Source of the DNA: Meandrina meandrites
Taxonomy: Eukaryota; Cnidaria; Anthozoa; Scleractinia; Meandrinidae
Reading direction: 5' to 3'
DNA: 64,000 bases
NCBI GenBank assembly: GCA_963693305.1
Contig: OY855914.1
Span: 11,625,403-11,689,402, forward strand
How positions within the stretch are numbered: position 1 is the first letter of the stretch; each line of letters opens with the position of its first letter. The notes below the pieces were generated by a model. That model was not told the origin of the DNA. It saw only the letters and a list, made by a program, of their open reading frames with translations, and ran no database searches. This document shows, piece by piece, positions 47,601-58,473 of this stretch. Position numbers and translations under genes: made by a program.

Positions 47601-50600
47601 GACGGTTTCGAGACAAACACATATTTTAGATACATTCGTTCAAAGTAACTCTTTTTTAATAACTTAGTTGTTGATGACATATTCATTGTCCAGGTGTTCG
47701 CTTCAATAACGTGGAACTCCCAGTTAACTTGCTGTAGAAAGAAAAAAGCTATATTGATGAAAAGCTTTTTGCCGTCGCTAAACAGTATTGAGAAGTATTA
47801 AACTGTTTCCATGAAAACTAAATATTGCATTGGTCTCACCGGCGCCCTTTTCTTACTTTGGATAGTATCTATATCTTATAAACCGACAGTTTATCGCTGG
47901 AGAAGCTTAGAGACATACAGAAAAACGAGTTCGTGATCGTTCTTTAATATTGCCGGTAGGATTAGACGGATGTAATACAATGTAGTTCCTTGACTTCTGT
48001 CATACAGCTAAAAGCCCCACAAATTTATATGTCTTGAAGAGTTCTGGCACTGGAACAGAAGTAGAAGTGACTTTGGTTGGTGTTTTCAGAAACCGACAAA
48101 CACATTGGAAATTAATGATTATCTCTCACGCACATCATGCGTACACGATTGCAGCGTACCGGAAGTTAGGTATGTGCCGCGAGACAGATTTGGTTCTCAG
48201 TCCTTTTTGCCCTTTTGGTATCTTGATCCCGGTGTGATCGTTAGATAGTGGTCATTTCAGCTAATTAAATAAATTTAGAGTGCGTAAACGTACAGCTAAA
48301 TGAACAAAAAATACTATCTGATAAAACTCGAGTGCTCGTTGAACTTTCCGTGCTGCAATAAAAAATAATGACCTTTTCACACATTCTTTAGGTTACCTTA
48401 GGTGTTAGGTCGGGCATTGAAATGGGCATCAGTTTTTATTTTCTCTCCTTAAAAGGGTCAGGATTCAGGAACCTTTGCAGGACACATGCCTTACACCTAC
48501 ATCCTTAATTTAGATAAGTAACGCCCCCCCCCCCCCCCCCCCCCGGTTCCCGATGTTTCCAATGCTTTATTTGCCTCCTCTTCTCTGTTTTTACAATCCA
48601 CTTTAATGAACAAATGAACGAACGAATGAATGAAGCATAGGGAATCCCTAGGGGACACCTAACTAAAAATAAAAACTTTGCACGTGTAAAAAATATGACA
48701 AGATTTAGGATACCTTGTAAGGTTAGAATAAAAAAAAAATAATAAGATAGTATTTCAATCCGTCTTTTAAAAATAGTACCCAGTGGGTACATGAGTCTAA
48801 TGCGTCATGGACTGTTAGTGCGGTTGAAATATGTTGAAGTAGTTTCGGTATTTACGGCATAGAGCAAGAGGTGTACTAGAGGTGTGGTAGTAAGAGAGGT
48901 TCAGGAGAAGTCGATAATATTTGTTCTCTTAAGTATATATTTAGAAAGTTGACGAAATGTTATATTTGAAAATGGGAAAAACATGTTACTTAGGGTTTGA
49001 GTTCATCGATTCATGTTAAAAGATTAGTGCGTTGTAGACCATAGGAAGATCGTACAGATTTAGAGGGGGGGGGGGGGGGGGGGGGGGAATCCCGAAAAAT
49101 TTGTTTGCAAAAGCAGAAAAAGTCCAACTAAATTTTTTGCAGGCAGGAAAAAAAATGTCTGCAGGAAGATGACACCGGAAAAAAATGTTTTCACAGACAA
49201 CGATACAGAAAAAAAATTGTTTGTCTTGGAAAAATTTTCATCCCCCAGCTTCCAACAAAATAATGGTCCGCCCCAAAGATAGACAAGATACAGCCGCTTA
49301 TTCAGTATTCTAAATATCCTAAATCCCATAAAAATAAGCCAAAAATTCCTTTGCAATTTATGCAATACTGTTCAACAAAGATTTCAATTTCCTTAAACGC
49401 TTCGACACAGGAGAGCAAAGAAAACATTGCTTGCATATTTTCACGTCTATTAAACACTGCAAGCAGTTGAATGAAAGACTTTTGTTTTCCTAACTGAGAA
49501 CAGCTTTCAAATAGTCAATACATGGAAATAACAATCAGATCAGAATTCAATAACTATTAAAACGAGTTTTCATTCTGTCTTAACTACTTTTTGGCAAGTT
49601 TCAATATTTATGCAAATTTCGCGCGAAATGTAATTTGATTACACTGTCTTGTTTTCAAGCCCCAGATTGAATCTTGAATGGTGAATTTAACAAAACTCTT
49701 TTTAATGAAAGTTGCATTCTGTGAATGGAATCCTGCTTCAGTTGAATTGAACAATCAATTGCTGACTACAATCTTATTTAATTTTCCATTTTTTCAAAGT
49801 TATTTTTTTGTTTATGAACACAAATGTCACTTCCGGAAATTTTTCATCGGAAGATGTCGATTTCACGTTGCGTTTCCCAGGGATTATAAAAAAACGTGCA
49901 GCTGGAAGGAGAACATTTTCAGTGGCTTCACACTTGAAAACGAGGATTCATTTTATTCCCCCAAGGAAGGTTCTTTGGTTTGGACCCTCTTACCCCCTTG
50001 AATTTCCAGTTTAGCTTCATATTTTCATTATTTCTCATGATGTAGGCAATCTTTTAAATAAATACTATTTTCCACACGTCTGAAACGTTAGCAACTTTAA
50101 ACTTGATTTTACTGTGTTGCCTCTAGCCAGAAAATACATTTATTCTTTTGTTGTGTGTCACGTGTAACGTGCTGAGTTGTTCATTTCAAAGGCGCCGAAT
50201 TGTAATTTTGCCGAACTTTGATCGACGTTCGTACGAAATTGCTACTAGATCCCACAAATTTGAAACCGCAAACTTAAAATTCAATGACAGGACTCTCTCT
50301 CGTTCAAATATCAGAAGATTTGAAGCACTACCGGTCAGCTTTTTGCCTCGCTGGATTTGGGCTATTTTAGACTTTTGTTTAAATGAGAAAAGTGTGTCTA
50401 CTTGATCGAGGCTCAGTTCGCTCAGAAATAACCAGAGATATAAATAAGAACTATCTTTCGACTAAGGAAGAGTCAATCTATACAACTAACTTTAGGAAAG
50501 ATTCACTGCGGTTGAAACGTCTGTGTAGCATGAAGCTGGAAAGTGTAAAATTTCGGATCGTCGAGAAGTGAAATCTGAGCTTCCGGTACGATGACCGTTT

Positions 50601-53600
50601 TTCGTGGATTTCTGCCATTAAATTGAATATTTCAAAAAACTAACTTCATATCTTTCAGTTACATACCTAGGCCTTCAAACTGACAAAGTATGAGCGAAAT
50701 CGATTTTTTGACCGTGGCCATGATTTCTCTGATTTTTACTGACACTCACTCTTCATAGCTCTCTTTCTCAATAGTCACGGTAAAATTTAATCTGTTTGCA
50801 TTGTGAGAAAAGGACTAGCAAAGTAGTCACGTGAGTATCACAATCCGAGGTTTACGTTATCCCCGGCTATCTTTAGCTTGTTTTTTTTTTCCCTTGTAAT
50901 GACGTAACCCCTGCACGTTTGTGCACGCTCAATTGTTTACTCAAGCAAATATTTTATTTCCCTTTAAATCTTTGAACTTGCTTCGATGAAACAGCTAAAG
51001 AATTTCTTTTTAATTGCTAAACCCACAAGAAATACTCGCAGAAGTGCAAATAAATTAATGACCGTCGCTTCTGCCGATATAAACACACAATGCGAACAAA
51101 ATGATGAAGAAACAGTGTGCGTGAAAATTGACGGTTGACTTGTTGCAGTCGAAATTATGCAAATTTTGGCCAAATTCCCACCTGCCCGTCGCGTGAAGCA
51201 AGATAAAAAACTATTTAACATTCGTGATTTGAATTGAGCCGCCTTTTGAACATTGAAATATTTTCTCCATGAATGGAATATTGAAGCGAAGAATGAAATC
51301 AAATTTCCATAAATAAATTTATTATTCACCCTCGATAGAAACGCTTGAGCTGTTTTGACTGCAACGACCGTCGCTTCTGGCGAAATAAAAATGCCAAGTA
51401 AACACAATCTTATTTGTCACGTAGCGAAAGTGAAAGCTGCAATGTCAGCGCATTCCATGGCTAACGTAATACTTTTTTTTAGGAAATTTAATATTCCCTT
51501 TCAATCCAACGCTTTGATAAGAATAGTAAAAATAGTTTATATTCCAATCTTATAAATATGCTCAATTATTATGACATTTCCTTTAACTTTAATCATGACA
51601 CTTTAGATGACACTAAGATAACCTACCTTGTAGATCAAATGAAAAAGAAATTTATCGCCTATTGGAAACATTCCCTCTGTAATTCTCAAAAACTAGAAGT
51701 TTATAATAATTTTAAAGACAGTTATACACCTTCGCCCTATTTAGATTTGACTAGAAAAAAATCCTAATCGAAAAACACTTGTAAAACTTAGAATAAGTAA
51801 TCACAAACTCTTGATTGAAACAGGAAGATATAACAACATCCCCAGAAGTGACAGACTATGCACTATTTGTGGGCATAATGTTGAAGATGAAACCCATTTA
51901 CTATTTCATTGCCCAAGATATTAATCACTTAGAGACAACTTTTTCAGTAAAATAGATCATGTAATTTCGAATCCCAAGCAGTTATCAATTTCAGCCTTGA
52001 TTGTGCAATTAATGAACTCCACTGACTATTATGTTAATATGCAATTAGTGCAGTTTATATCGTCCTGTTTTGAAATGAGAGACAAATTGTTATCAAATTC
52101 TTGATCACTGATTATTTGATTAGTTTTGTTTAATGACTTTTTATTGTAATTATTGTTATTGTTATTATTATTGTTATGCTTTTGCAATACTGTAATGTTT
52201 ATGGTCATGCAAATAAAGCGCAAGTGTTGTTGTTGTTGTTGATAAGACGAAACGAAAAAATATTTTATACACAATTAAGAGCACAATATCCGTAACATTT
52301 TCCATACATTGATGTTTTAACAGCTTTTGGCGAGTAAACATCACAGATTGCGTGTATTCAATATTCCCTTTGAATCGAACGCCTCGATAACCACGTTTCA
52401 AAAATTAACTCCATTTTTGCTAATTAACAACTTTCTTCCTCAAAATTCACGGTGAAGATTTATTTTTTGTACTATGAGTAAAGTAGTAGTAAAGTAGTCA
52501 CGCGAGTCACACAATCCGAGGTTTACGTTATCCCCTGCTATCTTTAGCTTGGGGTTTTTCCCTTCTAATGACGTAACCCTCGTAACCCCTGCACGTTCGG
52601 ACACGCTCAATTGTTAAATGTAGCAGATATTTCATTTTCCTTCAAATCGCAGCCACAGTATGCGCTAACGTTGCAGCTTTCACTTCCGTGACGTGACTAA
52701 TAATATCCTGCTTACTTTGCAAGCTTATTTGGCCAGAAGCCATGGTCGTTAATTAGATGGAAATTTTGCAAGTATTTCTCGTGGGTTTAGGCAATTGAAA
52801 TGAATTCTTTGACTGTTTCATCGAAGCGAGTTCAGAGATCTCAAGGAAAGAAATTGTGCCTAGGTAAGCACTTGCAAGGATTACGTCATTGGTAGGGAAA
52901 TAACCGCCGTACTAAAGATAGCCGTGCCGTGAACAATGCAAAGCCTGAAATGTGAGACTCGTAACCGGTTGAACCACACACAAAATGGCGTCAGGTTGAC
53001 AAAATCGACCTCAGTACGGGCATACCAAGAAAAGCAATGGTCGCACTTTGGCGGATTTTTCTACACCTCAGTACAGCACTCGGAACCCTAGGAACGGCGA
53101 AATGCAAAACAAATTACCAGAGATTACGGTGGTGGAATTTCTCTAGCGATTTGACCAATTTCATGAAAGGTATGGAGCTTCGAGTGAGATGCTGTCGATA
53201 ATTGTTTCCAGCCTTGGGAATATTTAATATAGTACACGTGTTCAAATTTTTGCACAGCAGTAACTCACCGAAATCACTTCAAATTGGCCTGAGGGGCTGG
53301 CAAACAACAAAGAATACGACACAGTCACAGTGTAAGTCAATGTTTTCATAAAACATTGAAATTTGTACCTCCTAAAAGAAAATTATCTCGTTTCGGTACA
53401 AATCCTTATAAATGGAGTACTCGTAGCGTACTGTGGCTCCTATCGTTAGCTTCGGCTGCCTGTGAATTAATTAGACTTTCTTATTCATCCTGCCAAATTT
53501 CAATCCATAAAGAACATCAGAATTTACGGCCGCCATTAATCAAGATAGCCGTGAACAATGCAAAGCCCGAAATGTGAGACTCGCGTGACTACCTTCTTAC

Positions 53601-53963
53601 GGCTTAACTCACGGTTAATAAACCAATTGCATTTAATCGTGACTTTTACGTAAAGAAAATAGCTGTTATTAATAGCGGTCGAATAGCGGAATGTTTAATT
53701 CATGCCCATACATGTCCCCAGCGAAGTTCCAGATTAAGACCATTAAGTCATTATAAATTTCACAACGGCCATGGGGGATGGTGCAATATTGGTTTGTGTG
53801 ACTCGCGTGACTACTATGCTAGTCCTTTACTCGTAGAACAAAACCGAACAAAACAAATTTAATTTAACTGTGACTTTTCTGAGTAAGAAACCTGTTAATT
53901 AGCAAAAATGGAGTTAATTTAAAAATGCGCGGTTTTAAGATGCTTGCATCTTCTTGTTATTTT

Positions 53964-54038
<75 letters not shown>

Positions 54039-56140
54039 TTTTATTTATTTTTTTTTTTTTTGCAAGGTAACATCCCCGGCCTTTTTTCCGAGAATTTCGG
54101 TTGAGGTTTCTGAGAAATGCCCGGCTTTCTCTATACATGAATAAAACATAACCTTGTATGTAGAGGAAAATGTTTTTAAAACGTAAAAACGCATCTCTCT
54201 GATAAAAAAAAAAATACTGACAAATAAAAATTGCTGCAAAAGCAGCTTGTGGAAAAATGTCGCCCGAGCGAACAACTAACAACAAGTTAACTAAATAAAT
54301 ACGAATTATTGAATTGAATTAAATGTTGGCTTCAGATTAACTAAAAACGTCAAGAAAACAGACCCTCAAGGGAGCAGACAAGCCTTAAAGGTTTCCACAA
54401 GTAAGATTGAAAGGGCCCCGTTTACACGGGTCTGGACAAATTTCTGCACGGACAAAAACTTACACGGTTCCAACTAGCGTTTACACGGTACCGACGGAAC
54501 TGGACGAATCTTTGAACGGCTAAGGTCCCGTTTCCACGGGTCCGGACAAATTTTGAACGGACGAATTTTGTTCCTGGACCGTCTGTTTACATGGATCCGT
54601 GCAAATTCTGCTGCAGATTGCAGTGGTCTTTACACGGATCCGTGCAAATTTTAGGCATTTGAATGGCTTTTTACGTCTCTGTTGTGATTGGTTATCGCTA
54701 ATTTTTTAAGCGAATCCCCGCCACGATTTTCGTTATAGGATCGAAATTCAGAAGTATACATTAAACGTGTTTCTCTGGTATTCGAGAAAAATTAAATCTA
54801 AGAAACAACCCACCTTATATGCAGCTTCTCTCATGAACTGCTTAGCTGCTGGAGTCCATATTGCAGGCACAGTTAACACCCATTGTATATCTTTGGCGCT
54901 GTAACTATCAGCACCAGTTCTCGCAGACATGATTTTTACCGCCTCATCTTTCATGTATTTTATTGAAAGCGAGAACACGATAATAGCGTCAACATTTCTA
55001 CCATTGGCTGCAGTCAGCTGCGTGGTTCGCTCTAAGTCCTAAGGGAAAAAAGAGATATAGTTGTCGATGTCGATGTCCATGGCCATGGCCATGTCTTTGG
55101 ATTGGCGTGGCGTGGCGTGGAGTTGGGTGGATATGTAAGTTGCTTCTTCAATGAAACAATTCTCGTTATGCAGTATATGTAAACTTATATGATATGCAAG
55201 TCCCATGTCACTTACAACAAAGCATCAAAGAAAGATCGAAATGGCGTATACAGTCGTATTTCGGTAAAAATATGGTTTCTGCTTTTTTTGCTGTCAATCT
55301 TTATTCTTTGTATCTCCATATCGCTACGCTTTGAAACGTTTCGTGAATTGTCTTGAGCACTGTGGGATCCCGCGTACGACATGTCTGACGAGTCTTCACG
55401 ACTACATTTGCCCGAAAAACTACTGCTGCAGATATCCGAATCAATTGAATCATCCTCACTTTCATGGCTACGTCAAGGCCTCTTTGAGTACTTGTTTGAA
55501 ACAAGTGCTCAAAGAGGCCTTGACGTAAATTAACAATGGAAACTGATGAAAGAAATCCAATGTTCGCCTCACTCACAGAGGTAATTTTAGACACAATTTT
55601 GTTTATATTTCTCCGCGAAAATCCACGCGGCAGAACGCGTGTGCCACACACGATGGCCGATTTGTTCTAAAGAAAAAAAGAGAAATTGTCCCATATCATG
55701 GAGACAAGGCCAGTACTCGCGCTTACGCTCTCCCTCCCCCGATTAGGGGTCCTAATAATATTCATCGATTTTAGTAGTTTTCTTTAGGCAGTAAAGGGGT
55801 TTACTAACAATATCCTACCAATCAACCACAACTACTGTACCTTTGTTTTGTGCAGCTCCATTTTAAAATGTTTGAAATAATAGTATTCCGTTTCCTCCCC
55901 ACGAGTAAAGTGAACGTATTTCTCGTCAGCGTCATATCCAAAGGAATCAAACTCCTTATTGGGACGAAGAAGAATTGATGTTGGAGTTTTCAGGGTGCTG
56001 CGTCCTTCGTCGTTTCCCCATTCTCTGTTCATGTGGATTCCTCCCTCACCTCTTTTGTCATTAAAAGAAAAGGCAAAGCCGCTGTATGTTGTTCCAAAAT
56101 CAATTGCGACTATTGCCTGATACTTCGAGTTTGTAGCCAT
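44670..56140 (-). CDS. HSPA12-like heat shock 70 kDa family protein, gene B, four exons
   Basis: Exons in transcript order: 56140-55841, 55038-54814, 46344-46167, 45742-44670; phases 0, 0, 1; 591 residues. It is a paralog of gene A: exons 2 and 3 have identical lengths (225 and 178 bases), exon 1 is one codon shorter at the start and exon 4 one codon shorter. Signatures are AIDFGTTYSGFAF, DIQWVLTVPAIWTPAAKQFM, ALEPEGGAIFC, DIGGGTLDVTAHE (split by intron 3) and LFMVGGFAES. No stop or frameshift was found, so both copies look functional. The role (ATP-binding Hsp70-related protein, cytosolic) is known for the family, not shown here. Intron 2 spans 8.5 kb (46345-54813) and is packed with repeats, against 0.63 kb in gene A. 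Gene A runs on the opposite strand, so the two genes point towards each other. Confidence 0.93.
46585..46610. repeat. GTT/T-rich short tract in intron 2 of gene B
   Basis: (GTT)n followed by a T run at about 46574-46602. Minor microsatellite. Confidence 0.6.
47540..49060. other. Centre of element F
   Basis: Contains a C run of about 22 bases (about 48523-48544) and short unsupported ORFs (48034-48237 +, 48505-48792 -). No recognised family. Confidence 0.35.
49063..49275. mobile_element. Diverged relative of element C, inside F
   Basis: Opens with a G run (about 24 bases) and ends TTTTCATCCCCC...AATAATGGTCCGCCCC, like the right end of element C (TTTTTCATCCCC...AATAATGGTCCGTCCC). Repeated A-rich phrases around TTTGC/GCAAA lie between. 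A target duplication is not clear. Confidence 0.55.
50813..51050. repeat. Dispersed repeat G, first copy
   Basis: GTAGTCACGTGAG, CACAATCCGAGGTTTACGTT, GCTATCTTTAGCTTG and TGCACGTTyG recur in direct orientation at 52497-52650. The distal part (GCTTCGATGAAACAG to ACAAGAAATACTCGCAG) recurs inverted at about 52770-52830. It is a composite of several rearranged repeat units in intron 2 of gene B. Confidence 0.7.
51523..52238 (+). mobile_element. 5'-truncated LINE (non-LTR retrotransposon) with 9-bp target duplication
   Basis: TTGATAAGA flanks the insert exactly on both sides (51514-51522 and 52239-52247). The + strand carries the end of a reverse transcriptase ORF: YLVDQMKKKFIAYWKHSL and TPSPYLDLTRK, then a one-base frameshift at an A run (about 51756), then HKLLIETGRYN, LCTICGHNVEDETHLLFHCP (CX2C...H...C knuckle) and an in-frame stop near 51920. 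The 3' end has AATAAAG and a TGTTG/GTT tail. Truncation, tail and duplication together show target-primed insertion. It is dead. Clade uncertain (CR1/RTE-type tail). Confidence 0.85.
52390..52960. repeat. Dispersed repeat G, second copy and rearranged flank
   Basis: 52497-52650 repeats the start of the copy at 50813. 52770-52830 is the inverse of that copy's distal end. 52390-52510 is partly inverse to 53790-53935 (AACTCCATTTTTGCTAATTAACA). A mosaic of inverted-repeat elements within intron 2 of gene B. Confidence 0.6.
52917..53583 (+). repeat. Repeat H, copy 1 (unoccupied target for element J)
   Basis: Begins and ends with the same direct repeat of about 40 bases (GATAGCCGTG...GAACAATGCAAAGCC(T/C)GAAATGTGAGACTCG at 52917 and 53544). 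52961-53452 is the inverse of 56761-57257. The end portion includes AGACTTTCTTATTCATC, which is the uninterrupted version of the site where J sits at 57457-59090. Lies in intron 2 of gene B. Confidence 0.85.
53953..54043. repeat. (TTTA)n microsatellite
   Basis: About 20 TTTA units followed by a T run to 54061, in intron 2 of gene B. Both strands give artificial ORFs (IYLFIYLF... and KKKKIN...). Confidence 0.95.
54410..54665. repeat. Tandemly rearranged GTTTACACGG repeat
   Basis: TTTACACGG-type phrases with CGGACAAATTT or GTGCAAATTT recur five or six times in both orientations, only about 150 bases from exon 2 of gene B. Probably a nested MITE end cluster. Confidence 0.65.
55470..55526. repeat. 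57-base near-perfect hairpin in intron 1 of gene B
   Basis: ACGTCAAGGCCTCTTTGAGT... and its complement with a single mismatch and a one-base centre. Similar in size to, but unlike in sequence from, the hairpin upstream of gene A (13337-13395). Confidence 0.93.
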
Positions 56141-56760
56141 TGCGTACTATACACCAATTGGATTGGTTTCTGCATGTCATAAATAACAACTGTACGTTTA
56201 ACTTGTAATTAAAATTCCCAACAGTTGCCAAACTTGTGTTTAGCTTACATGGCAGGAAGAGCCAAAGACTGAGAAATAATTAACCCTATTATTTATGAGG
56301 GTCATTATTTAAAGCCCCTATCCCAGGAGACAAAAGCTGTCTAATCAGTAGCACATCATCGGCTCCGACCGTAAACAGTCCAAACAATGTACAGTCTTCG
56401 TTTTGTTTTATTATTGCCATTTGTGCGGTTTTCTCAGAATGGCCCGATCGTGCGCTTTTCACGTATTTTGCGATTTGCTGTCACTTGTCAAGCTTATTTG
56501 AATAACACAAGGTTGTTTTGATGGTTGGTTTTGCTCTGTGTGATGGTCGCAAGGAGTGGGATAGTGTGTTTTGTACAGCGTCTTTGTGGCAGTAGGTTGA
56601 AAACGTACGAAGAAAAACCTGAAGAGAAACGACAAGAGTTGAACCAACGACAGGAACATTGTCACTGCGGCCAAAGGTGCTCAGCGGAACCGAATTCCAG
56701 ATAGGTTGTTACGAAACGTTTAGGAATGCCATATTTTCAAGAATGAGACCACAGCCAGCC

Positions 56761-57257
56761 CAAGCTAACGATAGGAGCCACAGTACGCGACGAGTACTCC
56801 ATTTATAAGGGTTTGTATGGAAACGAGATAATGTCCTTTTAGGAGGTACAAATTTCAATGTTTTATGAAAAAAATTGACTTACACTGTGACTGTGTCGTA
56901 TTCTTTGTTGTTTGCCAGCTCCTCAGGCCAATTTGAAGTGATTTCGGTGAGTTACTGCTGTGCAAAAATTTTGAACACGTGTACTTTATTAAATATTCCC
57001 AAGGCTGGAAACAATTATCGACAGCATCTCACTCGAAGCTCCATATCTTTCATGAAACTGGTCAAATCGCTAGAGAAATTCCACCACCGTAATCTCTGGT
57101 AATTTCCTTTTCATTCGCCGTTCCTAGGGTTCCGAGTGCTGTACTGAAGTGTAGAAAAATCCGCCAAAGTGCGACCATTGCTTTTCTTGGTATGCCCCTT
57201 AACTGAGGTCGATTTTGTCAACCTGACGCCATTTTGTGTGTGGTTCAACCGGTTACG
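56761..57257 (-). repeat. Repeat H, copy 2, inverted
   Basis: Inverse of 52961-53452 over its whole length (for example CAAGCTAACGATAGGAGCC, ATCGACAGCATCTCACTC and TCAACCTGACGCCATTTTGT). Together with copy 1 it brackets exons 1 and 2 of gene B as a 3.3-kb interval between inverted repeats. Confidence 0.88.
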
Positions 57258-57289
57258 CATACTAAGAAAAGCAATGGTCGCACTTTGGC

Positions 57290-57456
57290 GGACACAATCA
57301 CAGTGTAAGTCATTTTTTTCATAAAACATTGAAATTTGTACCTCCTAAAAGAAAATTATCTCGTTTCCATACAAACCCTTATAAATGGAGTACTCGTAGC
57401 GTACTGTGGCTCCTATCGTTAGCTTGGGCGGCCTGTGAATTAATTAGACTTTCTTA
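57290..57456 (+). repeat. Repeat H, copy 3, left part before element J
   Basis: Direct copy of 53325-53485 (GAAATTTGTACCTCCTAAAA, ATGGAGTACTCGTAGCGTAC). It continues after J at 59091-59153 with TTATTCATC and GAACATCAGAATTTACGGCC. Confidence 0.88.
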
Positions 57457-57660
57457 GGCCTGTTCCAAACGCCGCTCCACTCATGTGCCGAACCTAACTG
57501 GCGAATAAAGTACGGCAGAAGAGCGGCGTTTGAATCAGTTTGGTCCGGCAGTTTTAATTAGGTTAGGCAAACATCGTTAAGTTCGGCAGGGTCTGCCGCA
57601 CTATGCGGCATTGGAGCGGCGGCTGATTCATACGGCGTTCTTCTCATGTGCCGAACCTAA

Positions 57661-58473
57661 GGGACGGGCCATTATTTTCCTGGAGGGGGGGATGAAAAAT
57701 CTCTCTCTGCAAACTTTTTTTTTATTTTTATCTATGCACCTCTGCAAACAATTTTTTTTAACAACACCCTCCTGCAAACAATTTTTTTTTCGATCTTTTT
57801 TAACCGCGATTTGACACAAAAAGGAGGTTCGCTTTTGCTGCCATCAATCATTATTTTAATTCAATATTTTATGGTGGCGACCAATAAACACCTCTGAACT
57901 CATCTTTTTCGTTTTCTGAGACGTACACTACGAAGATTGGCGGCAGTAATTTTTTTTTAAATTTTTTAACGAAGACTAGTGAGCAGCACAAGGAAAGACT
58001 TGTTGTGAATAATAACTAAAATATGCTGTAAACGAACGTTACAAAAAACGCCTTAATACATATGTTATTGCGTGTTGTTATATTTTGGGGGGCATACGAT
58101 TAGCGCTAATCGTATTAGTCATTATTCACTTCCATGGGAAGTTGTAGCTAGGCAAGCGAATGTGCTATATATGCTGCTCTTTGTTAGTTGTATTCATTCC
58201 CTGAAGAAGTCTCAGTTAGAGACGAAACGCGTCGGAAATAAACGACAAGCTTACAACTACAAGAAGTCTTTCCTTGTGCTGCTCACTAGTCTTTGTTAAA
58301 AAATTAAAAAAAAATTAAAAAAAAAGTTTCTGACTTCTATGCAAACTATTTTTTTTAATACATATGATGTTTGCAAACAATTTATTTTGTCTTTTTAGGC
58401 CCTGCAAACAATTTTTTTCAATATTTTTCATCCCCCCCCCCCCCCCCCCTCCAGAAAAATAATGGTCCGTCCC
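57661..58473. mobile_element. DNA transposon C with TAA duplication, nested in J
   Basis: Ends GGGACGGGCCATTATTTTCC and the inverse of the right end (AATAATGGTCCGTCCC), flanked by TAA (57658-57660, 58474-58476). It belongs with element B by its terminal GGGACGGnCCATTA. G/C homopolymers sit just inside each end. An inner inverted repeat (ACGAAGACTAGTGAGCAGCAC near 57970 and its inverse near 58280) encloses a hammerhead-ribozyme candidate. Confidence 0.9.
58188..58248 (+). ncRNA. Candidate type I hammerhead ribozyme
   Basis: Core CTGAAGA (58201-58207; the seventh-position base is free in the hammerhead core CUGANGA), stem II GTCTC/GAGAC (58209-58213, 58219-58223), GAAA (58224-58227), a two-base-pair stem III (AC/GT) and the cleavage triplet GTC (58231-58233). 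Stem I pairs TTCC (58197-58200) with GGAA (58234-58237), then after an internal loop TTGT (58188-58191) with ACAA (58245-58248). A minimal stem III is typical of retroelement hammerheads. Activity untested. Confidence 0.65.

Larger units (their letters stand above)
46812..50750. mobile_element. Fold-back element F in intron 2 of gene B, arms of about 0.7 kb
   Basis: The left arm 46812-47535 and right arm 50036-50750 are inverted near-copies (ends GAGTGAATGTCAGTAA and inverse TTACTGACACTCACTC; shared GATCGACGTTCGTACGAAAT). The left flank is TTAA (46808-46811) and the right flank TTCA, so a TTAA duplication with one later change is plausible. Matching ORFs MRKVCLLDRGSVRSEITRD (47002-47190 - and 50383-50571 +) are arm sequence, not genes. 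The 2.5-kb centre has no transposase. Confidence 0.82.

Noticed and set aside
47002..50571. Matching MRKVCLLDRGSVRSE ORFs on opposite strands
   Set aside because: Arm sequence of fold-back F; no independent coding evidence.
53944..54285. IYLF-repeat and KKKKIN ORFs
   Set aside because: Produced by the TTTA microsatellite and T runs.
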